IMG/VR virus record: IMGVR_UViG_3300025645_000351
Location: 1-28,328 of that record
Reading direction: 5' to 3' (one strand)
Length of the DNA: 28,328 bases
DNA from: a virus
Shown: positions 1 to 5,256 of the stretch, one piece after another
Layout of the letters: the number at the start of each line of letters is the position of its first letter
Numbering within the stretch: position 1 is the stretch's first letter
Translations under genes and position numbers: made by a program
The notes under the pieces: generated by a model
The model's input: the letters and a program-made list of their open reading frames with translations, nothing else
Told to the model about the DNA's origin: nothing
Database searches by the model: none

Positions 1-87
1 TCTTTCCTCTTTTTTAACATAATGAGAGGGTACTTCTTCTTCTTTTGCTTCTTCTTGCACGGTAAACGTAGGTTTCGTGTCAGTCAT
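1..87 (-). CDS. Partial gene, unknown, acidic N-terminus (runs off left edge)
   Basis: Only the first 29 codons are in the window, beginning MTDTKPTFTVQEEAK and remaining open to base 1. An AGGAG Shine-Dalgarno (in AACAGGAGCATATAG) sits about 7 bases before the ATG. The start overlaps the end of the upstream 67-aa ORF by 8 bases, so the two are probably translationally coupled. The visible part is rich in Glu and Thr with no membrane segment and no domain I recognise. Its position after the lysis genes on the same strand would fit the start of a packaging or head gene, but that is a guess from typical circular podovirus maps. Confidence 0.7.
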   Translation of the reverse strand, partial: MTDTKPTFTVQEEAKEEEVPSHYVKKEER

Positions 88-283
88 CTATATGCTCCTG
101 TTTATCTAGCAGGCTCTGGAGTTCCTGTTTAATAAAATTAATGCCGTCTAATTCGCCCATTAGAGCTTGGTAGGTTTCCATACTTGAAACACCTTTATTC
201 TCCAAAACATCCAATATTTGCTGGCGGCGTTGTTTAATTAGCTTCAATATAAAGCTAGAAGTATCTATAGTATTTATGCCAAT
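80..283 (-). CDS. Small helical protein, apparent ATT start codon
   Basis: A 67-codon frame that is coding-like: helical, charged, with heptad-like leucines and the segments TYQALMGELDGINFIKQEL (residues 37-55) and SLLDKQEHIDD at the end. I recall similar small proteins preceding head or packaging genes in marine phages, but cannot name a function. No ATG, GTG or TTG opens the frame near its 5' end: the upstream in-frame stop is the TAG of the preceding gene (295-293), and the first ATG is only codon 35. A perfect AGGAGG lies 5 bases before ATT at 283-281, so ATT is the best start. The ORF shares frame with the upstream 93-aa gene, so amber readthrough is an alternative. It overlaps the next gene by 8 bases. 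Confidence 0.65.
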   Translation of the reverse strand: MGINTIDTSSFILKLIKQRRQQILDVLENKGVSSMETYQALMGELDGINFIKQELQSLLDKQEHIDD

Positions 284-288
284 TAGTA

Positions 289-294
289 CCTCCT
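289..294 (-). promoter_or_regulatory. Shine-Dalgarno AGGAGG that decides an ATT start
   Basis: The minus strand reads TAGGAGGTACTAATTGGC. AGGAGG overlaps the TAG stop of the 93-aa gene and stands 5 bases before ATT at 283-281. The only standard start at suitable spacing is TTG at 282-280, which meets TAA after two codons. The site therefore argues for initiation at ATT of the 67-aa ORF. Confidence 0.6.
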
Positions 295-574
295 ATGCAA
301 GATTTTGTAGAATTAAAGCTATAATATACCCAAACACAAATCCTGCAAGTATAAAAATACACGTTGTTTTACGAAACTTGTTCCAAACAAAAGAAACCGT
401 GTCTTTTTGCTCTCTTAAATACTTTTCTACATCATCTATTGCATCTAAAGTCTTTTCATCCAAATTAGTTTTATCTAAAACATATTCTTGCAAAATGCTT
501 TTGTCTTTTACAAAAACATCCCTGTCTTTCTTCTTAACCGTTTTTGCTTTCTTAACTGTTTTCTTAACAGCCAT
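293..574 (-). CDS. Small C-terminally membrane-anchored protein, unknown
   Basis: 93 residues. The N-terminus is strongly basic (MAVKKTVKKAKTVKKK), followed by a charged helical middle and one hydrophobic segment at about residues 70-89 (CIFILAGFVFGYIIALIL), giving a tail-anchored arrangement. The RBS AGGAGAG precedes the ATG. It follows the 3TM holin gene, so a lysis accessory role is possible, but no antiholin or spanin signature is visible. Its first five residues (MAVKK) match those of the 63-aa basic protein at 2484-2675, which may be convergence. It ends in TAG, directly followed in frame by the ATT-started ORF. Confidence 0.7.
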   Translation of the reverse strand: MAVKKTVKKAKTVKKKDRDVFVKDKSILQEYVLDKTNLDEKTLDAIDDVEKYLREQKDTVSFVWNKFRKTTCIFILAGFVFGYIIALILQNLA

Positions 575-589
575 TATACTCTCTCCTAT

Positions 590-970
590 TTATTTTTTAA
601 AAAACTTTGCTGCACTTCTTACACCGAAGCTTGCCGCTACGATAACGCCAAGGCTTGCAGTATACCAAGTCGGAGCTTTATCTAAAGCTTCAAACCCTTT
701 CATTACAATCTCAACACCCCTCTCTCCTGTGAAAGAAAGTATTAATGGTATCGACCAGAGTCCTAGTATCCATTCATCTTTCCAAGAGTCTTTTGAGGCT
801 TCAGCCATCGTTTGATCCCAGTCTATCTCGCCTGTTGCCATCTTTGTCTTACGTTTTTCGATAGCAACTTTCAATTCACCTGCTGCTTTTGTTTGTTCTA
901 CTTTATTTTGTAGGTAACTGGTTGCTATGCCACCGACTGCCGATACTATACTTCCAAAGATCATGTCCAA
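590..970 (-). CDS. Probable holin, 3TM gene-transfer-agent type
   Basis: 126 residues. The layout is a short N-terminal hydrophobic helix (about 4-20, Ala/Gly-rich), a charged linker with GEIDWDQTMAEASKDSWKDEW (about 46-66), and two hydrophobic segments (about 66-81 and 102-119), ending in KFFKK. The linker with the W-x-x-x-M-x-x-x-S-x-x-S-W-K-D pattern followed by membrane helices is what I recall for the GTA 3TM holin family of marine phages and gene transfer agents. Such proteins are thought to make the inner-membrane lesion that lets endolysin act. It overlaps the nuclease gene by 10 bases. The lysozyme lies 4 kb upstream on the same strand. The family call is from pattern memory, not a search. 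Confidence 0.65.
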   Translation of the reverse strand: MDMIFGSIVSAVGGIATSYLQNKVEQTKAAGELKVAIEKRKTKMATGEIDWDQTMAEASKDSWKDEWILGLWSIPLILSFTGERGVEIVMKGFEALDKAPTWYTASLGVIVAASFGVRSAAKFFKK

Positions 971-1332
971 GACTCCTTCTTTCCACCATAGTAAGGTCTA
1001 GCGTGACCCTCTGAGATTAAAACCTCACACACATCACGCCCATCTTCTAAGATAGGTCTGCCTAGTATCCTGCCAAACTTTCCTTTTCCATCTTTATATG
1101 TATTCATAATAAATTTTTTGGGCAGGAGTTCTTTGGCTCTTGCTTTTGCAGCCAACCCCAGAGCTTTCTCTTCAAGGTTTCGAGTACGAGATTCGGGAGT
1201 ATCAATACCATAAAAGCGAATATACTGATTGTTGAGATGTACACCGAAGCCGAGATCAATATCAACAACACTGGTATCAGCATCAACAACCCGTACAAGT
1301 TTGCAACGATAACTGTAAATGTTTTCATCCAT
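961..1332 (-). CDS. Staphylococcal-nuclease-like (thermonuclease) endonuclease
   Basis: 123 residues with the SNase catalytic pattern. D17 and D19 in VVDADT match the calcium-binding aspartates. R39 in IRFYGIDTPES matches Arg35 of the staphylococcal enzyme, with D44, T45 and E47 at the Asp40/Thr41/Glu43 positions. R88 in GKFGRILG matches Arg87. The active site therefore looks complete. The protein is a little shorter than the 149-aa mature staphylococcal enzyme and shows no signal peptide. The expected reaction is calcium-dependent hydrolysis of DNA or RNA. In a late phage operon it could act on host DNA or be a virion-associated nuclease; the sequence does not decide. The RBS AGGAG sits 5 bases before the ATG. 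A hydrophobic alternative frame begins 4 bases after this start (see findings). Confidence 0.9.
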   Translation of the reverse strand: MDENIYSYRCKLVRVVDADTSVVDIDLGFGVHLNNQYIRFYGIDTPESRTRNLEEKALGLAAKARAKELLPKKFIMNTYKDGKGKFGRILGRPILEDGRDVCEVLISEGHARPYYGGKKESWT

Positions 1333-1340
1333 ACTAACTC

Positions 1341-1715
1341 CTATAATCCTACACTGCCAGACACTGAACGTACAAACTCTTGCACCCCTGCTACGACATG
1401 AAGTCTATTACCTGTAGCTGCTGTTGCTTTTAATATCTCTGATGGTTGAAGCACTAGATCTCTTGTTAGTAATTCCACTGTGCCGTTAGCTCCTACTGCC
1501 GCTACTTTAAACAAACTAAACACATCGGACCCATTTGTTAATGTGAGGGTGAGAGTATCGGCATTACCAGAATCCTCAGACACTAAGATAGAGTTAACAA
1601 TAACGAAAGAAACTGTAGCAGGTGCAGTGTACAATACAGTAACCCCTGTGCCTGTCAGATCTAGCTTTGCATTAGTAACACGCTGTATATATTGAGGATA
1701 ACTATCTATAAACAT
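1341..1715 (-). CDS. Beta-rich putative virion protein
   Basis: 124 residues, mostly alternating hydrophobic and Thr/Ser/Gly stretches typical of a beta-sandwich: NAKLDLTGTGVTVLYTAPA, then SILVSEDSGNADTLTLTLTN. I recall this LTGTG...LYTAPA...SILV.D arrangement from short phage structural proteins of the decoration or baseplate kind, without a confirmed role. There is no Cys, signal peptide or membrane segment. The ATG overlaps the stop of the preceding basic-protein gene as TAATG, indicating coupled translation. It stands apart from the main virion genes, between the basic-protein cluster and the nuclease. Confidence 0.6.
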   Translation of the reverse strand: MFIDSYPQYIQRVTNAKLDLTGTGVTVLYTAPATVSFVIVNSILVSEDSGNADTLTLTLTNGSDVFSLFKVAAVGANGTVELLTRDLVLQPSEILKATAATGNRLHVVAGVQEFVRSVSGSVGL

Positions 1716-2041
1716 TAACCGAACCTATGCTTCTGAGACTTCGGAGGAGATTTCTTTCTTGCACTTGGACCACCCCAGAATACCTTGTTCGCCCAGTATG
1801 CTGCTGATGTCTTACCCTTCTTAATATTCTTTCCATGCCGGGCTTTGAAAGACTTTCTGGCTTCAGGACTGTAGTTATGCCCCATACCTTTAGCACCAAA
1901 GCGTATAACCTTAACCTTACTACCATCTCGTACAGCGACAACAGCTTTCTTACTCTTGTGTGATGGTGTCATCTTAGGTTTGTTTAAACCTTTAAGACCC
2001 ACCTTCTTTAGTCTGTTCTTTTCTGAATCTGTTAAACTCAT
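1715..2041 (-). CDS. Small basic protein, DUF6321-like
   Basis: 108 residues, Lys/Arg-rich throughout. Recognisable blocks are NKPKMTPSHKSKKAVVAV, KVKVIRFGAKGMGHNYSPEA, and RKSFKARHGKNIKKGKTSAA followed by YWANKVFWGG. These match my memory of a small family common in marine phages and some large viruses and listed as DUF6321. The exact DUF number is unverified. The function is unknown; the charge suggests nucleic-acid binding (inference). The start ATG overlaps the upstream gene's TGA as ATGA. It is the last of four consecutive strongly basic proteins. Confidence 0.7.
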   Translation of the reverse strand: MSLTDSEKNRLKKVGLKGLNKPKMTPSHKSKKAVVAVRDGSKVKVIRFGAKGMGHNYSPEARKSFKARHGKNIKKGKTSAAYWANKVFWGGPSARKKSPPKSQKHRFG

Positions 2042-2292
2042 TTCCTGTACTTCCTAGTTTTCTTGGCAATCTTCTTAGGTTGTTTAGAAACCTGCTTACC
2101 CTTCTTGGTATCTTTCTTTTTCTTCCTAGTCGTAGCAGCGTATTCTGCGTTGCTGAGAGACTTTATAGCCTTCTCAGGTAGGTAGCGTTCACCAGTAGCC
2201 TTCTTGCCCTGTGTGGAGGGCTTTCCAGACTTGGTTCTCCACTTCTGTTTAGTCCACTTATCAAGACTTTTTTGTGACTTTTGTTTTGCCAC
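2038..2292 (-). CDS. Small basic protein, like the C-terminal half of DUF5872 proteins
   Basis: 84 residues, about a third Lys/Arg. Key blocks are KSLDKWTKQKWRTKSGKPS, ERYLPEKAIKSLSNAEYAAT and RKKKKDTKKGKQVSKQPKKI. In bacterial proteins I remember as DUF5872, a similar W-T-x-x-x-W-x-T...RYLP...A...LS block follows a GQWSARKAQ block in one chain. Here that first block is a separate gene (2484-2675) and this gene supplies the second. The role is unknown, perhaps DNA-associated by charge. It overlaps the upstream gene by 32 bases and the downstream one by 4 (ATGA). Confidence 0.65.
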   Translation of the reverse strand: MAKQKSQKSLDKWTKQKWRTKSGKPSTQGKKATGERYLPEKAIKSLSNAEYAATTRKKKKDTKKGKQVSKQPKKIAKKTRKYRK

Positions 2293-2491
2293 TTGCTTTT
2301 CCTTTTGATTTCTTCTTTGGGCTATCTTTTAATTTCTTTTGTACAGAAAGAGAAAGCTCATCTTTATGAAAGAGTCTCTTGCTGTTTGCTGTATGTGTTG
2401 TGCCTGAATGTAGTTGTCCATTAGGCATTTTGTGAAGACCACCCTTGTGTTCTTTACCATCTTTAAAGTAATGCGGTACACCTTTAGCCAC
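2261..2491 (-). CDS. Small basic protein, unknown; start corrected to GTG at 2491
   Basis: 76 residues from the chosen start, beginning MAKGVPHYFKDGKEHKGG and continuing HKMPNGQLHSGTTHTANSKR. The tail is Lys-rich (KKKSKGKASGKTKVTKKS). A longer reading from a GTG at 2500 adds three residues, but that codon overlaps the Shine-Dalgarno AGGAGG (2500-2505). The SD is spaced 8 bases before the GTG at 2491, so the shorter form is preferred. His- and Gly-rich patches in the first half are notable, with no zinc-binding spacing I can name. Similar GVPHYFKDG proteins occur in marine phages (recollection). It sits between the two halves of the DUF5872-like pair. Confidence 0.65.
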   Translation of the reverse strand: MAKGVPHYFKDGKEHKGGLHKMPNGQLHSGTTHTANSKRLFHKDELSLSVQKKLKDSPKKKSKGKASGKTKVTKKS

Positions 2492-2675
2492 GATATCCAC
2501 CTCCTGCTTTTTTATATTGTTGTGCTAACATCTGGGCTTTACGAGCAGACCATTGACCTGCTTTACCACCCTTAGTTCCTGATTTAATTTTACTAAACAA
2601 TCTTTTTCGCATTGCAGGTTTAGTATAATTACCTGCCTCATTTACTTTACTCTTAGCTTTCTTTTTAACAGCCAT
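2484..2675 (-). CDS. Small basic protein, like the N-terminal half of DUF5872 proteins
   Basis: 63 residues: a basic start (MAVKKKAKSK), then YTKPAMRKRLFSKIKSGTKG and GGKAGQWSARKAQMLAQQYK, ending KKAGGGYRG. The G-G-K-x-G-Q-W-S-A-R-K-A-Q...Y...GGGY signature is one I associate with DUF5872 proteins, which in bacteria continue into a second conserved block; here that block is encoded two genes downstream. The function is unknown. The start overlaps the stop of the holin candidate as TAATG. Its C-terminal Gly codons carry the ribosome-binding site of the next gene. Confidence 0.7.
   Translation of the reverse strand: MAVKKKAKSKVNEAGNYTKPAMRKRLFSKIKSGTKGGKAGQWSARKAQMLAQQYKKAGGGYRG
2500..2505 (-). 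promoter_or_regulatory. Shine-Dalgarno AGGAGG inside the upstream coding sequence
   Basis: The minus strand reads GCAGGAGGTGGATATCGTGG. AGGAGG encodes part of the Gly-Gly-Gly of the upstream 63-aa protein and lies 8 bases before the GTG at 2491. It decides against the alternative GTG at 2500, which lies on the SD itself. Confidence 0.65.
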
Positions 2676-2887
2676 TACTTCTTCCTATTAGAAGTGAAAC
2701 CAAAGTATGCACCCACAACCCCTGACATTGCAAGGTATTGCGTCATAATAATACTCTCTGCTTCAGCCATTCGAGCAGGATAAAGAAGAGTTGCTATAGT
2801 CGTTGCTAACATTGCAAGTAATAAACACCAGCACATATACCTGCGATTAGACTGATAGATTTTTTTGTCAGGTATATTCTCATTCAT
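2675..2887 (-). CDS. Two-TM small membrane protein, holin candidate
   Basis: 70 residues with hydrophobic segments at about 18-36 (MCWCLLLAMLATTIATLLY) and 46-64 (IIMTQYLAMSGVVGAYFGF), a short charged turn between them (PARMAEAES), and a basic C-terminal tail (SNRKK). Size, two helices and basic tail fit a class II holin. It lies 1.9 kb downstream of the lysozyme with two genes between. A second holin-like gene exists at 590-970, so this could equally be an antiholin or an unrelated membrane protein. The start overlaps the upstream 49-aa gene as ATGA. Confidence 0.55.
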   Translation of the reverse strand: MNENIPDKKIYQSNRRYMCWCLLLAMLATTIATLLYPARMAEAESIIMTQYLAMSGVVGAYFGFTSNRKK

Positions 2888-3033
2888 TTGAAATACTCTA
2901 ACTTTCCATCTAAATTAATTTTGTTTAGTTGCTTTCTAATTTTTTCGGTTTGTTCTTTTATTATCTGTTCTTGATCAAGTATTTTTTCTTTTTGTTTTTT
3001 AGCCTTCTTTATTAGTTTTTCAACATCAGACAT
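2884..3033 (-). CDS. Short coiled-coil protein, 49 aa
   Basis: A 49-codon gene starting MSDVEKLIKKAKKQKEK and ending DGKLEYFK. Leu/Ile recur at heptad-like spacing within a Lys/Glu/Gln-rich helix, so a single coiled coil is likely. Support for it being real: it exactly fills the space between two genes, its ATG overlaps the previous TAA (TAATG at 3035-3031), and its TGA overlaps the next ATG (ATGA at 2887-2884). No function is recognised. It could assist assembly or regulate the adjacent membrane protein. Confidence 0.6.
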   Translation of the reverse strand: MSDVEKLIKKAKKQKEKILDQEQIIKEQTEKIRKQLNKINLDGKLEYFK

Positions 3034-4820
3034 TAAGCACCTCTTGATGTAGCGTAAGAGTTAAGAGAATCGTAAATCCTTTTGGCTGATGGTGCGTATA
3101 TTCCACCAGCGTTAGATCTTTCTAGCTGTCTAGTAGCTTCTGCCCTTACTTCTTCAGGAGATTTATCTATGTACTGTCTTATTAAAGCACCTTCAAATTC
3201 CATAAATCTAGGACTGTTTACAAAGGCACTCTCTCCACCCTCAAAGGCTGCTGCTTCTTTTGAGAACTGCTGTGTTAAGCTTAAATTATCATCTCCAAAA
3301 GACGTAAGATCTACAGTCCCATCAGAAGCAGATGTATCCACATCAGGTCCTCCTGTATCTGTAGTCTCTTCAGTTGTTTCTTCTTCAGCTTGAGCCGGGT
3401 CATATCCTGTCAACTGAGTAACATCAAAACTTGATGGGAGTTGTACCCCTCCTTCTGGGAAAAAAGCTGACATCTCCTGATTAGTTGGCATATAAGTATA
3501 TGAACCATCTGGGTTCCGAACTAACCCGTCAACTCCGAAAAGACTACCACCCTTTACCGAAGCTATATCAGCTATTTCTTGTGCCGTCTTACCTGTATCC
3601 TGACCACCCGTTACCCCAGTATTTGAAGTGCCTGTAGGAGCATTGTCAATAGATCCTAAACCATAGGTATATGCCCCAGGTGTTGTGCTGTAAAGAGGAG
3701 GACTATTGTATCTCCTTGTATAATAATTAGGAACATTGGCAAACATAGAACTCGCAAATTGATTAGGCGCATTACTAAATCTATTTGACATTCCACCAAG
3801 ACCATACCCCATCATAGGGTTAGATTGATTACCGTATCCCATCCTAGAATTATACTGATTGCCGTAGCCCATTTGAGGGCTAAACTGGTTCCTATACGCC
3901 ATCATTGGGTTAGTATAAGGTTGTGGTTGATATGTATTGTAGTTAGGTCTAAAAGAAGGTGCAGATAAATAACTCTCTTGTCTTCTCGGAGCTTGTTGAA
4001 GAGTATTTATTCTTCTTTGGATAGCGTTTGTCACTCTTTGAGCAGACGGAGAGTAAATGCTACCACTAGCGGCACGATCTCTCTGTGTTAACAGGTCACT
4101 TTCTAATCTACCTCTATCATCTAAAGTAGATATCTGATCTAACAAAACATTTTCAAAATCTTTAAACTGATCTGAATCAACAAACTCTCTTTCAGTTCCA
4201 CCCATTCCTCTGTACGCACGATACATATCTCCATAACCTCTATTAGTGGCATCAAGGTCAGAGGCAGTCGTACCCATAGATGGGGTTGAAGAAGAGTAAT
4301 AAGGCTGTTGGAATCCACCTAGCCCAAGCATACCACCCATTCTTCCAAAGTTACCAGGACCTCCAGAGAATTGAGAAATTCCGTATCTTTGTGGAGATGA
4401 AAATCTCTGTGGACTTAGATACCTTGAAGCAACATTTCTTATGAAATCCATATTCATATTGTTAAACGCTGGAGAAGAAGTGCTTGCTGTTGTAACAGGT
4501 GCTGTGCTTGCCATTGTGTCCATATCAGGTGTTGTGATTGGATCTGCTTCTGGAGGTGAGGTTACATTAGCCCCGGCATTTTCAAGAACTGTTTGCGCTT
4601 CTGGTGAAAGAGATGAAGTAGTGCCAATACCACTAGGTGTCTGCACTGTGAAGTTTTGAGGAGCCATGTATCCATATGATGGTGGTGAATAACTACCACC
4701 CATGCCTGATGTAGGAGGTAAATAACCACCACCACCCATGCCTGTTTGGAATGTTCCTAAATTAGGATTCCCATAACTAGGAGCATTTGAAAAATTATAA
4801 TTGCCACCACCACCTGCCAT
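3033..4820 (-). CDS. Low-complexity virion-type protein with a duplicated C-terminal domain
   Basis: 595 residues. The first 200 are Gly/Tyr/Pro/Ser/Asn-rich (MAGGGGNYNF, GGGGYLPPTS, SYSPPSYGY) and look disordered. A domain of about 70 residues at 206-275 (EFVDSDQFKDFENVLL ... GSIYSPSAQRV) recurs at 525-595 (AFVNSPRFMEFEGALI ... GGIYAPSAKRI) and ends the protein. Between them lie ten-residue repeats (MGYGNQ type, residues about 300-340), a Thr/Glu/Asp-rich acidic stretch (about 470-520) and Tyr/Asn/Pro-rich sequence. There are no Cys, membrane or enzyme motifs. Its place after the giant ejection protein and lysozyme suggests a virion or ejection role, but I do not recognise the family. Confidence 0.75.
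   Translation of the reverse strand: MAGGGGNYNFSNAPSYGNPNLGTFQTGMGGGGYLPPTSGMGGSYSPPSYGYMAPQNFTVQTPSGIGTTSSLSPEAQTVLENAGANVTSPPEADPITTPDMDTMASTAPVTTASTSSPAFNNMNMDFIRNVASRYLSPQRFSSPQRYGISQFSGGPGNFGRMGGMLGLGGFQQPYYSSSTPSMGTTASDLDATNRGYGDMYRAYRGMGGTEREFVDSDQFKDFENVLLDQISTLDDRGRLESDLLTQRDRAASGSIYSPSAQRVTNAIQRRINTLQQAPRRQESYLSAPSFRPNYNTYQPQPYTNPMMAYRNQFSPQMGYGNQYNSRMGYGNQSNPMMGYGLGGMSNRFSNAPNQFASSMFANVPNYYTRRYNSPPLYSTTPGAYTYGLGSIDNAPTGTSNTGVTGGQDTGKTAQEIADIASVKGGSLFGVDGLVRNPDGSYTYMPTNQEMSAFFPEGGVQLPSSFDVTQLTGYDPAQAEEETTEETTDTGGPDVDTSASDGTVDLTSFGDDNLSLTQQFSKEAAAFEGGESAFVNSPRFMEFEGALIRQYIDKSPEEVRAEATRQLERSNAGGIYAPSAKRIYDSLNSYATSRGA
3801..3920 (-). repeat. Four in-frame 30-bp tandem repeats
   Basis: Units begin at 3801, 3831, 3861 and 3891, with accatacccc, accgtatccc, gccgtagccc and cctatacgcc in the same place. 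Each encodes ten residues of the kind MGYGNQ-x-(S/N)-x-x. The copies differ at many third positions, so they are not recent. They lie inside the 595-aa protein. Confidence 0.8.
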
Positions 4821-4824
4821 AATC

Positions 4825-5256
4825 TTATCCTATATAATCTGTGCCAGATTCCATCATCTCTGATAAACGACTAGCTCTGTTACCTACTTGCTCTGCCCAT
4901 TTACTATCAAGCATCTCAACAGCAGCATTCTTCCAAGCCCCTGCTTCTATTGCCTTTAACATATTAGCAAATCCTTTGAGTCTTGGCATCCCTAAATTAA
5001 ACATCATGTCTATAAGAACTCTTTTTCTTATATCATCTAAATCATCGTACCAATCAAAGGTTTGTTCTAATTCTTTAACGCATATATCTATATCATTACT
5101 AAGAAGGTAATCTATTTCATCATCAGATAGACCTCTGTCTTCCAGGTTTCTGCCCACACCAACAGTCTTAATGCCTTCAGTATCTTCATAAACCTTATAC
5201 TCTACACCCTCATGCATTCTAATTTGTTGCCTCAATTTATCTGCTTGATTAACCAT
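4825..5256 (-). CDS. Endolysin, T4-type lysozyme (GH24 muramidase)
   Basis: 143 residues. The T4 lysozyme catalytic triad Glu11-Asp20-Thr26 is matched in spacing and context by E16 (MHEGVEYKVY), D25 (YEDTEGIKT) and T31, followed by GVGRNLEDRG. The C-terminal part has the usual LDDIRKRVLIDMMFNLG and MLDSKWAEQVGNRA blocks. It should cleave the beta-1,4 bond between N-acetylmuramic acid and N-acetylglucosamine in peptidoglycan. There is no signal peptide or SAR anchor, so it would depend on a holin for release. It is slightly shorter than T4 lysozyme (164). The start overlaps the stop of the giant virion protein as TAATG, so lysozyme translation is tied to the ejection block. Confidence 0.95.
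   Translation of the reverse strand: MVNQADKLRQQIRMHEGVEYKVYEDTEGIKTVGVGRNLEDRGLSDDEIDYLLSNDIDICVKELEQTFDWYDDLDDIRKRVLIDMMFNLGMPRLKGFANMLKAIEAGAWKNAAVEMLDSKWAEQVGNRASRLSEMMESGTDYIG

Noticed and set aside
276-815. 179-codon plus-strand open frame at the left end
   Set aside because: It covers the antisense of two well-supported genes; the hydrophobic Phe/Leu/Ser composition is what the complement of Lys/Glu codons gives.
3801-3920. Possible CRISPR-like array (30-bp period)
   Set aside because: Units are contiguous with no unique spacers, in frame, and diverged; they are protein-coding repeats.
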